Source: Bacteroidales bacterium (lineage in GTDB: Bacteria; Bacteroidota; Bacteroidia; Bacteroidales; Muribaculaceae). From it: DNA of 64,000 nt. Numbering within the stretch: position 1 is the first letter of the stretch; every line of letters begins with the position of its first letter. The translations under genes and the position numbers were made by a program. The stretch lies in contig SFFL01000005.1 of assembly GCA_004557825.1 (NCBI GenBank), forward strand, positions 43,726 to 107,725, in the 5' to 3' direction. The notes below the pieces were generated by a model. The model worked only from the letters and a program-made list of their open reading frames with translations. It was not told the DNA's origin and ran no database searches. This document shows positions 1 through 7,403 of this stretch, in pieces.

Positions 1-871
1 CGAGGGCAATACCGGCTTGTTCGAGCAACTGCTTCTCACGGGCAATGGCGATGTCGCGACCGCGACCCGGTGCGAGTCTGCGCAGAATCGCCTCGGCAAA
101 GAGATTGTCGGAGCGCTTCATAAGGTTGCTCATAATCTTGTCGCACTGCGGCGAATTGTGGGTGAGGAGCAGCGAGGATGGAAGTTCCGACGTGTCGAAA
201 TCATTCCAATCCACTGTGATGCCGAGGTTGTTGAGCCTGTTTTCGAGTGCTTCGCCGAAAGATTCTTCCGGGTCGCTCATCGAGCGCGAACCGTGGGTGT
301 TGTCGCGATAGTTCACCGAATACAGGCCGCACCCGTAAGGCTGCCGCAGGTCAGTCACCTCCCAGCGGTCGCAGGGACCGTTGTCGGGAAAACGGGAATC
401 ATCAACCACTATCAGGCCCTCGATGGTGCGGATTCCGGCCTTCTTTACTGCGTAAGCTATTTCGGAGACTAATCCTGGCGCTTCGGGGAATTGCGAACTG
501 TCGGTGGTCGGGTCGCCCGCGCCATATATCACGAGATCGCCGTGAAGAATGCTGTCTGTGATGGTGCCGTGAAGCACCACATCGGTAGGAATCCGCTCCT
601 TGTCCACTCCGGCAAGCATTGCAGCAGCTGTGGTGACGCACTTCATAGTGCTTGCCGGCATCATAGCCTTGTCGGGGTTGCGGCTGGCGGTGACTTCGCC
701 TGTAGCTAAGTCTTTAATAAGATAAGCCACGGTGGCGGAATGGTCTCTCGGAAATGTTATGCCGGAGACATCCTGCGCCGTGCAGAGCGGGACAGATGCG
801 ATGCACAGGAGCAGCGCCGGCAGCCACGCCCGTAGAAGATATGTCGGGGATTTAAGTTTACTGTATACCAT
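1..871 (-). CDS. dacB: D-alanyl-D-alanine carboxypeptidase / PBP4 family (peptidase S13), 3' end cut by window
   Basis: Periplasmic serine carboxypeptidase/endopeptidase that trims or cleaves peptidoglycan peptides. The reading frame is open from an ATG at 869-871 to the window edge (about 290 codons), so the C-terminus is missing. The first roughly 32 residues form a signal peptide (basic start, then WLPALLLCIASV, ending near CTAQ). The catalytic SxxK motif appears as ASTMK and a later KRSDNLFAE supplies the S-x-N motif; the segment YGAGDPTTDSS resembles the usual S13 GSGDPTL region. It is divergent from the TetR gene, with a TAGTTTTG -7 element at 889-896. The family is clear; DacB is the usual name but the substrate preference cannot be read. 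Confidence 0.88.
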   Translation of the reverse strand, partial: MVYSKLKSPTYLLRAWLPALLLCIASVPLCTAQDVSGITFPRDHSATVAYLIKDLATGEVTASRNPDKAMMPASTMKCVTTAAAMLAGVDKERIPTDVVLHGTITDSILHGDLVIYGAGDPTTDSSQFPEAPGLVSEIAYAVKKAGIRTIEGLIVVDDSRFPDNGPCDRWEVTDLRQPYGCGLYSVNYRDNTHGSRSMSDPEESFGEALENRLNNLGITVDWNDFDTSELPSSLLLTHNSPQCDKIMSNLMKRSDNLFAEAILRRLAPGRGRDIAIAREKQLLEQAGIAL

Positions 872-888
872 TTCAGCTTACGAAAATA

Positions 889-896
889 CAAAACTA
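889..896 (-). promoter_or_regulatory. -7 element for the PBP4 gene
   Basis: On the minus strand this reads TAGTTTTG, a full match to the Bacteroidota TAnnTTTG -7 consensus, 18 bases upstream of the ATG. No well-spaced TTTG -33 element is seen, so the call is tentative. Confidence 0.4.
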
Positions 897-993
897 TTAC
901 AGATAAAACAAACAAATAGCCATAAAACATAATCTCCGGGGCGCAAATAATTCTTTTTTGGCAGAAATAGGCCGATTTGTCGCAATTAATTCG

Positions 994-1001
994 TAACTTC
1001 G
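994..1001 (+). promoter_or_regulatory. Possible -7 element for the TetR gene
   Basis: TAACTTCG, seven of eight to TAnnTTTG, ends 8 bases before the chosen ATG at 1010. If used, the transcript would have a very short leader, and an upstream ATG at 977 would lie outside the mRNA. A TTTG at 976-979 is too close (14 bases) for a normal -33. Confidence 0.35.
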
Positions 1002-1009
1002 CGGCTGTA

Positions 1010-1645
1010 ATGGCACTGAAAACCCGCGAAAAACTTATTGAGGTAGCTCGGCAGCTCTTCGCCCGAAAAGGGGTGGAGAACACTACTATGCTCGATATTG
1101 CCAACGCTTCCGACCGCGGGCGCCGCACTCTCTACACCTATTTCAAAAACAAGCGCGAGATTCATCAGGCTGTGATTGAGCGCGAGAGCGACCAGATGGT
1201 GAGCCGTCAAAGAGCTATTCTGGCTGAGGAGATAAGCTGGAGTGAAAAGCTTGAGAAATTCATCGAGATTCGCCTTCAGGCTATCAGTGCCGAGCAGGAT
1301 GGTTCGTCTGAAACGGAGCGCCGTCCGCTGCTGCTGATGCGCTTCGATTATCGCCGGAGCGAACGCACCCGCCGTGTAGCCGAGCAGAAGGAGATAGAAA
1401 TCCTTCGCACTATCCTCGCCAATGGGCGTGATGCCGGAGAATTTTCTCCCGCGCAGGCATCCCGGGCTCTTGCCCTTGTGATGGTGCTACTGCAGTGCAT
1501 CGATTCGCCACATCTCGAACTGAATTTTCAGGAAATCGGTACCGACCGCACTACCGCGCGCCGGGAAATCATCGAATTTATTATTAACGGCATACAGCGC
1601 CGCGAATCGACGGCTTCACCGTCGGCCGACAACGCTATGCTATAA
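1010..1645 (+). CDS. TetR/AcrR family transcriptional regulator
   Basis: One-component repressor of 211 residues. The N-terminal helix-turn-helix is recognisable: KTREKLIEVARQLFARKG, then MLDIANASDRGRRTLYTYF, then KNKREIHQAVIE, the standard TetR_N layout. The C-terminal ligand domain is not specific. I chose the ATG at 1010 because the DNA-binding domain normally begins a few residues after the start, and an upstream ATG at 977 falls before the likely promoter element. It sits 30 bases before fabG on the same strand, so it may control or be cotranscribed with it. The ligand is unknown. Confidence 0.85.
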   Translation: MALKTREKLIEVARQLFARKGVENTTMLDIANASDRGRRTLYTYFKNKREIHQAVIERESDQMVSRQRAILAEEISWSEKLEKFIEIRLQAISAEQDGSSETERRPLLLMRFDYRRSERTRRVAEQKEIEILRTILANGRDAGEFSPAQASRALALVMVLLQCIDSPHLELNFQEIGTDRTTARREIIEFIINGIQRRESTASPSADNAML

Positions 1646-1675
1646 TTAAATAGAAAACTCACACATATCAATCCT

Positions 1676-2422
1676 ATGAAATTACTCGAAGGAAAAACCG
1701 CATTAATCACCGGTGCTGCCCGTGGCATCGGCAAGCAGATTGCTCTGCGTTTCGCCAAAGAAGGCGCCAACATCGCATTCACCGACCTCGTAATTGATGA
1801 AAACGGCAAAAAGACCGAGGAGGAAATCGTTGCTCTCGGTGTTAAGGCCAAAGGCTATGCCTCCAACGCTGCCGACTTCGCTCAGACCGAAGAGGTAGTG
1901 AAGCAGATTCACAATGATTTCGGCTCAATCGACATTCTTGTCAACAATGCCGGTATCACCAAAGATGGCCTGATGATGCGTATGACCGAAGCTCAGTGGG
2001 ATGCTGTAATCGCAGTCAACCTCAAGAGCGCATTCAACTTCATCCACGCCGTTCTCCCCATTATGCTCCGTCAGAAGCATGGTTCAATCATCAATATGGC
2101 TTCTGTGGTAGGTGTTCACGGCAATGCCGGACAGTGCAATTATGCAGCTTCTAAGGCCGGTCTGATTGCCCTGGCCAAGTCGATTGCCCAGGAGGTAGGT
2201 TCGCGCAACATCCGCGCCAACGCCATCGCCCCCGGTTTCATCGAAACAGCTATGACAGCCGCTCTTCCCGACGAAGTGCGTAAGGAATGGGCTATGAAGA
2301 TACCTCTGCGCCGCGCAGGTCAGGTAGAGGATATCGCCAATGTCGCCACCTTCCTCGCATCGGATATGTCGTCGTATGTCACCGGTCAGGTTATCCAGGT
2401 CGATGGCGGTATGAATATGTAA
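1676..2422 (+). CDS. fabG: 3-oxoacyl-[acyl-carrier-protein] reductase
   Basis: NADPH-dependent reduction of 3-oxoacyl-ACP in fatty acid elongation, cytoplasmic. It is a classical short-chain dehydrogenase of 248 residues: cofactor motif TGAARGIG at residues 12-19, NNAG at 90-93, catalytic Ser143, Tyr156 and Lys160 (YAASK). The C-terminus ends GQVIQVDGGMNM, which is typical of FabG. It follows the TetR gene by 30 bases. A hairpin at 2476-2506 lies between it and the convergent TM2 gene. Other short-chain dehydrogenases share this fold, but length and C-terminus favour FabG. Confidence 0.9.
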   Translation: MKLLEGKTALITGAARGIGKQIALRFAKEGANIAFTDLVIDENGKKTEEEIVALGVKAKGYASNAADFAQTEEVVKQIHNDFGSIDILVNNAGITKDGLMMRMTEAQWDAVIAVNLKSAFNFIHAVLPIMLRQKHGSIINMASVVGVHGNAGQCNYAASKAGLIALAKSIAQEVGSRNIRANAIAPGFIETAMTAALPDEVRKEWAMKIPLRRAGQVEDIANVATFLASDMSSYVTGQVIQVDGGMNM

Positions 2423-2475
2423 TCTGCTGCAATTCAGATAAAAGCCGGTTCATTGTAACTGACGGATAAAACAGT

Positions 2476-2506
2476 GGCGCCGAATCTCATAGCGAGGTTC
2501 GGCGCC
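2476..2506. terminator. Hairpin between convergent fabG and TM2 genes
   Basis: Perfect 9-base stem GGCGCCGAA / TTCGGCGCC with a 13-base loop, placed between two convergent stop codons, so it can serve both genes. There is no clean T run on either side, hence moderate confidence. Confidence 0.5.
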
Positions 2507-2530
2507 GTCGTTTATAATGGGGTATAAATG

Positions 2531-2962
2531 TCAGAAGAAGGGGAAGAACGAGGGCGACGAGGCGAAGCGATATTCAAATTCCTCATTGGTAAGGGTCCAG
2601 ATGGCCAGGATGCCCTGGATTAACGGTATGATTGCCCAGAAACCGCAAGTTACTATTACCAGAAGAATTGTCAGTATACCGGCTCCTGCTTTATTGATAT
2701 AGAAATAATGCAGGCCGATTGAACCGAGAATCAGGGCGAGAATAGCGTATACGCCGCGGGATTTTCCCGACGGACCGTAGTTGAAGGCATTATTCTGCGA
2801 GTATTCAGTGTAGGGCGGATACTGCTGATAGTTGCTCTGATAGCCCTGTTGCTGGTAGCCCTGCTGATAGCCTTGCTGCTGATTGTATTGCTGGTAGCCC
2901 TGCTGATTGTTTTGCTGATAACCTTGCTGGCCGTACTGGCCGGAGTAATTGTTGTCTGCCAT
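2531..2962 (-). CDS. TM2 domain membrane protein with Gln/Tyr-rich prion-like N-terminus
   Basis: 143 residues. Residues about 5-65 are almost entirely Q, Y, N and G in repeats such as QQGYQQ, followed by a C-terminal TM2 domain: a hydrophobic segment YAILALILGSIGLHYFYI, a short polar turn, and a second segment GILTILLVIVTCGFWAI. TM2 proteins are small inner-membrane proteins of mostly unknown role. A good promoter lies at 3024-3055, which puts two 20-base tandem repeats in the 5' leader. The low-complexity head is far more repetitive than the neighbouring genes. The domain call is firm; the function is unknown. Confidence 0.85.
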   Translation of the reverse strand: MADNNYSGQYGQQGYQQNNQQGYQQYNQQQGYQQGYQQQGYQSNYQQYPPYTEYSQNNAFNYGPSGKSRGVYAILALILGSIGLHYFYINKAGAGILTILLVIVTCGFWAIIPLIQGILAIWTLTNEEFEYRFASSPSFFPFF

Positions 2963-2980
2963 AGTGCTGATTTAGTAAAA

Positions 2981-3020
2981 GTGTTTGTATAATTATTAAA
3001 GTGTTTGTATAATTATTAGA
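2981..3020. repeat. Two tandem 20-base repeats in the TM2 leader
   Basis: 2981-3000 and 3001-3020 are identical except for one base near the end (AATTATTAAA against AATTATTAGA). They lie between the TM2 promoter and its start codon, so they are transcribed if that promoter is used. Confidence 0.85.
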
Positions 3021-3023
3021 CTA

Positions 3024-3055
3024 CAAATTTACTCCTTTGGTTGCGTTTGTGCAAA
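3024..3055 (-). promoter_or_regulatory. Promoter of the TM2 gene
   Basis: Minus-strand TTTG (3052-3055), a 20-base spacer, then TAAATTTG (3024-3031), matching the Bacteroidota -33/-7 consensus. Predicted leader about 55 bases. Confidence 0.7.
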
Positions 3056-3141
3056 AAAATCTAAAAGATGAGGCTCATATCAATTCACAGCGGCGCAAAA
3101 TCAATTAAAAGAGGAAGAAGCGGTGTCAAAACTTCATATAA

Positions 3142-3244
3142 CACATCAATTTGAAGAGATGCACCCCAAGTGCGTCCGCTTAAACAGCTAACATTCAGCG
3201 TGTTTGGCGGACGCACCTGGGGTGCGTCCCTACAGATTGATACA
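3142..3244. repeat. Palindromic dispersed element (GGACGCACC type), copy A
   Basis: The left arm 3142-3179 and right arm 3206-3243 are imperfect inverted repeats, with ATCAATTTG at one end and the complement of CAGATTGAT at the other. Each arm also contains a small hairpin built on GCACCCC...GTGCGTCC or ACGCACC...GGTGCGTCC. The spacer is AT-rich. Related copies lie at 63601-63720 and in shortened form at 16599-16642 and 10018-10047. It resembles a non-coding MITE or REP-like element and may also act as a terminator for the rubrerythrin gene. Confidence 0.7.
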
Positions 3245-3294
3245 TCGGTGGCTATTTTGATATAGCTACCTCGTAGTTGTAATTCTCGGTGGAA

Positions 3295-3852
3295 TTATTT
3301 CTTGTCGCCGAAATAGCGGGCGTACAGACCGGCGAAACCGCGGCCGTGACGAGCTTCGTCCTTAGCCATTTCGTGAACGGTGTCGTGGATGGCGTCGAGG
3401 TTGGCCTTCTTGGCGTTGGCAGCGATGCGCATCTTGTCGGCGTTGGCGCCGGCTTCGGCGTGCATACGCTTCTCAAGGTTGGTCTTGGTGTCCCAAACTA
3501 CATCGCCAAGGAGCTCGGCAAACTTGGAAGCGTGCTCAGCTTCTTCCCAAGCGTAGCGCTTGAAAGCGTCGGCGATTTCGGGATAACCTTCGCGGTCGGC
3601 CTGGCGCGACATCGCCAGATACATACCCACTTCGGTGCATTCACCCATAAAGTGAGCGTTGAGGTCTTTGATCATTTCCTCGCTGGTGCCTTTGGCAACG
3701 CCAACTTCGTGCTCGGTTACGAACTGAAGGGCCACTTCGGGAGTCATTTCTTTGAATTTGCTGCGGGGAGCGCCGCAGAGGGGGCACTTTTCGGGAGCCT
3801 CGTCACCTTCGTGAACATAGCCACAAACGGTGCATATAAATTTTTTCTTCAT
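3295..3852 (-). CDS. Rubrerythrin with N-terminal rubredoxin domain (reverse rubrerythrin)
   Basis: Non-heme iron peroxidase that detoxifies hydrogen peroxide in anaerobes, cytoplasmic. The 185 residues start with a rubredoxin-like iron site: CTVCGY at about 8-13 and CPLCGAP at 23-29. A ferritin-like four-helix domain follows, with ligand motifs GECTEVG, EEAEHASKF and DEARHGRGF. In classical rubrerythrin the rubredoxin part is C-terminal; here it is N-terminal, as in clostridial reverse rubrerythrins. It is a single-gene unit with a strong promoter at 3926-3956. The electron donor is not evident from the neighbourhood. Confidence 0.92.
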   Translation of the reverse strand: MKKKFICTVCGYVHEGDEAPEKCPLCGAPRSKFKEMTPEVALQFVTEHEVGVAKGTSEEMIKDLNAHFMGECTEVGMYLAMSRQADREGYPEIADAFKRYAWEEAEHASKFAELLGDVVWDTKTNLEKRMHAEAGANADKMRIAANAKKANLDAIHDTVHEMAKDEARHGRGFAGLYARYFGDKK

Positions 3853-3925
3853 AGCGAATAAAAGTTGTTGTGTGTTATTAAAAATTGATATGTTGTAGTC
3901 GATTTGTGTTGCAAAATCTTTACTG

Positions 3926-3956
3926 CAAATTTACGAATTAATTTTTATACTGCAAA
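3926..3956 (-). promoter_or_regulatory. Promoter of the rubrerythrin gene
   Basis: Minus-strand TTTG (3953-3956), 19-base spacer, TAAATTTG (3926-3933). Consensus match and spacing are both excellent; the leader is about 70 bases. Confidence 0.72.
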
Positions 3957-3997
3957 TATCTGCATATTTTTCTCGATAAATTTGGATTTGATTCCGT

Positions 3998-5128
3998 TTA
4001 AAGTTCCGACATCTCTTTAAGTTCTTCAGCTTCTTTTGTGCGCTTGGCCGGCGGCTCATGATTGTTGCGCAGAATCACGTATTGCTCGTAGTAGGAGAGG
4101 AGCAGAGTGGTGAGCGGCAGGGCAATAATCATTCCTATCAGTCCGAACAGTGTGCCCCAGATGGAGAGGCTCAGCAGGATAATGGCCGGGTTAAGCCCCA
4201 TAGCCTTACCCATAATGCGGGGAGTGAGGATGAGGTCGGCAACAATCTGCACAGTGGCGAACACCGCCATACATTCCCACCATTGTGTCCAGAAGTTCAC
4301 GTCGCCGTCGGCAGCGCCTACCAGACAGAGCAGAGTCACCGGAATGATGGAGAGATACTGGCAGTAGGGAATCATAAACAGCACGGAGGTGCCCAGCCCC
4401 AGCACAATAGCCAGCGGCAGGCCGCACAGCGAAAAGCCCACGCAGTAAATGACGGCCACAAAACAGGCTATGAGCGCCTGACCTCGAAAATAGTGATTCA
4501 TCGAATCCTTGATGTCATTGCCAATCTTGTAGGCCATAGGGCGGAATCGGGGAGGCACGAGTAGCTTGAATCCGGTCATCAGACGGTCGTAGTCAAGCAT
4601 AATAAATATAACATAGAGGAAGACGATAAGCCAGGCAACTATGCTGAGTATCACGTGCAGGCCGCCCTGAAGCACGGTCATCCCCTTGTTGAGCAGACTC
4701 TGGAAGTCCTGCTTCATTAGCTTTGAGGCAATGCTTTCAAAATCTATATTCTTGCGCAGAAGTTCCTGCACCCAGGCAGGCATATATTCCACCGAGACGT
4801 CGGTCGAGGCATACTTTTTCATTATGGCGGCCATCTGATGCATCTCCTCAATGATTGACGGCACGCAGAAATAGAGCATTATGCCGAAAAACAGTGTGGC
4901 CTCGAAGAGTGTGACGAAAATAGCCACGATTCTTCCTTTCAGATGGAGCAGCGAGCGGTTGAACTGCACAAACGGCTCAAACAGGTAGGCTATCAGGCAG
5001 GCCACGCAGAAGGGGAGGAGCACATCTTTCAGGAGGTCGATAATCCAGATTGCAAAAGCGAAGATGGCGCACCCTATGAGCAGACGCACCACCCGGTCGA
5101 ATGTGTATGGGCGGGAATTGGCAGACAT
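3998..5128 (-). CDS. AI-2E family transporter (PerM/YdiK-like permease)
   Basis: Polytopic inner-membrane protein of 376 residues with seven to eight hydrophobic segments, for example LLIGCAIFAFAIWII near the start and LFGLIGMIIALPLTTLLL near the end. The late motif LNPAIILLSLSIWGTLFG is typical of the AI-2E (UPF0118) family. Some members export autoinducer-2 and others act as sodium/proton antiporters, so the substrate here is not known. The C-terminus is charged (PPAKRTKEAEELKEMSEL) and cytosolic by prediction. Monocistronic; a possible -7 element TATCTTTG is on the minus strand at 5146-5153. Confidence 0.85.
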   Translation of the reverse strand: MSANSRPYTFDRVVRLLIGCAIFAFAIWIIDLLKDVLLPFCVACLIAYLFEPFVQFNRSLLHLKGRIVAIFVTLFEATLFFGIMLYFCVPSIIEEMHQMAAIMKKYASTDVSVEYMPAWVQELLRKNIDFESIASKLMKQDFQSLLNKGMTVLQGGLHVILSIVAWLIVFLYVIFIMLDYDRLMTGFKLLVPPRFRPMAYKIGNDIKDSMNHYFRGQALIACFVAVIYCVGFSLCGLPLAIVLGLGTSVLFMIPYCQYLSIIPVTLLCLVGAADGDVNFWTQWWECMAVFATVQIVADLILTPRIMGKAMGLNPAIILLSLSIWGTLFGLIGMIIALPLTTLLLSYYEQYVILRNNHEPPAKRTKEAEELKEMSEL

Positions 5129-5181
5129 AATATGACGTTTTGCTACAAAGATAACAATTAAATACTGAAATTGTCGGGGAT

Positions 5182-5216
5182 TTTGGCGGCGGCACAGAAT
5201 TTTTTTCGTAATTTTG
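5182..5216 (+). promoter_or_regulatory. Promoter of the nucleoside transporter-rsmE-kdsA operon
   Basis: TTTG at 5182-5185 and TAATTTTG at 5209-5216, spacer 23 bases, slightly longer than usual. The -7 match is perfect. Predicted leader to the ATG at 5308 is about 85 bases. Confidence 0.5.
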
Positions 5217-5307
5217 CCATCACAACAAGCATATCCTCCTGAAAATAATCAGGGAAATTACCTGTTTTACCTCTTTCACGGAATACTAATCTTACAAAAA
5301 TACACTG

Positions 5308-6699
5308 ATGAGAAATCTGAAAGTACGCCTGTCGGTTCTCACTTTCCTGGAATTTGCTGTCTGGGGTTCTTATCTGGTGTCGCTGAGTATGTTCCTCGGC
5401 AAGGTAGGCCTTGGCGACAAGATTTATCTATTCTATATGGTGCAGGGCCTTGTGTCGCTGATAATGCCTGCCGCTGTGGGCATCGTGGCTGACCGCTGGA
5501 TACCTGCGCAACGCACCCTCTCGCTCTGTCACCTCATATCCGGCCTGTTTATGTGCGCTGCCGGCGTCTATGCTATGTCGGTACTTCCGGCCGACTGGTT
5601 GAGTATGTCGACAGAGCAACTTTCGGGAATTGTGCAGTTCGGACCGCTGTTCACCCTTTACACGATTGCGGTGGCATTCTATATGCCCACTATCGGACTG
5701 AGCAACTCCGTGATGTTCAATGCGCTGGAAAAGGGCGGACTCGACACTGTGAAAGATTTCCCGCCAATCCGAGTGTTCGGCACGGTCGGCTTTATTGTAG
5801 CCGAGCTGCTGATCAACTTTATTTATATCGGTGGTACCACCATTCAGATGAGCTACACGCAGTTCCTGACCTCGGCCGTATTCTCGCTGCTGATTGCCGG
5901 ATATGCTCTTACGATGCCTCACTGCCCCGTGAATCGCGGTAAGAAAAGCACACTTGTGCAGGCGCTCGGGCTTGATGCCTTCAAGCTGTTCAAGAGCAAA
6001 AAGATGGCTATCTTCTTCATCTTCTCGCTTCTGCTTGGCGTGTCGCTCCAGATTACCAATGGCTATGGCACTCTGTTCATCGAACAGTTCAGCGCCATTC
6101 CCGAATATGCAGCCGGCTTTGCCAACGGCTGGTTTGCCAGCAACCCCACGGCACTGATTTCCCTGTCGCAGTGCTCCGAGGCGCTCTGTATCCTGCTTAT
6201 TCCTTACTGCCTGAAACGCTTCGGCATAAAAGGCGTGATGATGACGGCAATGTTTGCCTGGGTGCTCCGGTTTGGATTCTTCGGCATAGGCGACACCAAT
6301 ATGCCCGGTGTACTGTTCCTGATACTGAGCTGCATCGTCTATGGCGTGGCCTTCGACTTCTTCAATGTTTCGGGCGGTATCTACGTCGACCGTCAGACCG
6401 ATCCGAAGCTCCGCTCCTCGGCTCAGGGTCTGTTTATGATGATGACCAATGGAGTTGGCGCTTCGCTCGGCACATTTATCGCCGGAGAATTCGTGATGAA
6501 CAAACTCGTGTTTACTCCTGCCAATACCAATCCTATCCAGACGCTTGAGGGCTGGCACGAGGCTTGGCTTATCTTCGCTGCCTACGCGCTGGTAGTATTC
6601 GTGCTTTTCTGCTTCATCTTCAAAGCTCCTAAAGATGATGTGGAAGGTGTGAAAGCTGTTGATAAAGCTGAGGAAGCACCTGTCAACGATAATATATGA
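5308..6699 (+). CDS. Nucleoside permease, MFS (NupG/nucleoside:H+ symporter family)
   Basis: Proton-coupled nucleoside uptake across the inner membrane. 463 residues with about twelve hydrophobic segments. The N-terminus MRNLKVRLSVLTFLEFAVWG, then a gly-rich loop and GIVADRWIPAQR, match the NupG/XapB family closely; TIGLSNSVMFNAL and FPPIRVFGTVGFIVAEL are further family motifs. The C-terminal tail is acidic and cytosolic. Its stop overlaps the rsmE start as ATGA (6696-6699), so the three genes to 8227 form one operon. The pairing with rRNA methylation and Kdo synthesis seems incidental rather than functional. Confidence 0.88.
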   Translation: MRNLKVRLSVLTFLEFAVWGSYLVSLSMFLGKVGLGDKIYLFYMVQGLVSLIMPAAVGIVADRWIPAQRTLSLCHLISGLFMCAAGVYAMSVLPADWLSMSTEQLSGIVQFGPLFTLYTIAVAFYMPTIGLSNSVMFNALEKGGLDTVKDFPPIRVFGTVGFIVAELLINFIYIGGTTIQMSYTQFLTSAVFSLLIAGYALTMPHCPVNRGKKSTLVQALGLDAFKLFKSKKMAIFFIFSLLLGVSLQITNGYGTLFIEQFSAIPEYAAGFANGWFASNPTALISLSQCSEALCILLIPYCLKRFGIKGVMMTAMFAWVLRFGFFGIGDTNMPGVLFLILSCIVYGVAFDFFNVSGGIYVDRQTDPKLRSSAQGLFMMMTNGVGASLGTFIAGEFVMNKLVFTPANTNPIQTLEGWHEAWLIFAAYALVVFVLFCFIFKAPKDDVEGVKAVDKAEEAPVNDNI

Positions 6700-7403
6700 T
6701 TCGCTTCTATTGCCCCGACATAGAGGATAGCCCGGTGATGCCCGAAATCGAATCGGGCCACTGTGTGCGTGTGCTCCGGCATAAGCCGGGCGATCTCCTT
6801 GAGGTAGTCGATGGCAAAGGTGTCTTATACGAAGTGAAGCTTGTGGACGCCAACCCTCGCCACGCTTTGGTGGAGATTGTGAGCCGCCGCGAGATAGAGC
6901 CCTATTGGAAGGGCAGGCTTGTGCTCTGTGTGGCTCCAACGAAGATGATGGACCGGATGGAGTGGCTCGTGGAAAAGGCTACAGAGGTTGGGCTTGACGA
7001 ATTTGTGCCGATGCTCTGCCGCTATTCCGAGCGCAAGGACATCAAGTGCGAGCGCCTGGAGAAAACGGCTGTGTCGGCTATGAAGCAGAGCCTCAAGGCG
7101 GCGATGCCTCAGATTGAGCCGATGACGCCGATTGCGCAGGTGATTGACCGCTACAGCCATTTCGCTCAGAAATTTATCGCCTACTGCACCGACGATGGAG
7201 AACGCCGGTTGCTCACCAAGGAATACATCCCCGGCTCCGATGCTGTGATACTCATTGGTCCGGAGGGGGATTTCTCTCCGGCTGAAATTGAATATGCCCT
7301 AAAGAAAGGATATATGCCCGTATCGCTCGGCGATGCCAGGTTGCGCACCGAGACGGCGGCTCTTACCGCTCTTCAGACTTTCCATATAAAACAGAATATA
7401 TGA
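6696..7403 (+). CDS. rsmE: 16S rRNA (uracil-1498-N3)-methyltransferase
   Basis: SPOUT-class methyltransferase that methylates U1498 of 16S rRNA using S-adenosylmethionine. 235 residues: an N-terminal PUA-like part, then the knotted C-terminal domain with ILIGPEGDFSPAEI and SLGDARLRTETAAL, the two signature loops. The usual IGPEGG is IGPEGD here, a mild variation. It overlaps the upstream transporter and downstream kdsA genes by four bases each (ATGA), which indicates translational coupling. Confidence 0.93.
   Translation: MIRFYCPDIEDSPVMPEIESGHCVRVLRHKPGDLLEVVDGKGVLYEVKLVDANPRHALVEIVSRREIEPYWKGRLVLCVAPTKMMDRMEWLVEKATEVGLDEFVPMLCRYSERKDIKCERLEKTAVSAMKQSLKAAMPQIEPMTPIAQVIDRYSHFAQKFIAYCTDDGERRLLTKEYIPGSDAVILIGPEGDFSPAEIEYALKKGYMPVSLGDARLRTETAALTALQTFHIKQNI

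Larger units (their letters stand above)
2963..3294. other. 332-base intergenic region upstream of the TM2 gene
   Basis: Holds two tandem 20-base repeats (2981-3020), the TM2 promoter (3024-3055), an unremarkable AT-rich stretch, and a palindromic dispersed element (3142-3244) that lies just downstream of the rubrerythrin stop. No convincing coding sequence seen. Confidence 0.7.

Noticed and set aside
2517..2702. Small plus-strand frame (61 codons) opposite the TM2 gene
   Set aside because: Antisense of the TM2 domain.
5428..6939. Very long minus-strand open frame (503 codons) opposite the nucleoside transporter
   Set aside because: It covers a well-conserved transporter and rsmE start on the other strand. 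Composition is rich in His, Arg and Gln as expected of an antisense frame of a GC-rich gene; no domain is visible.
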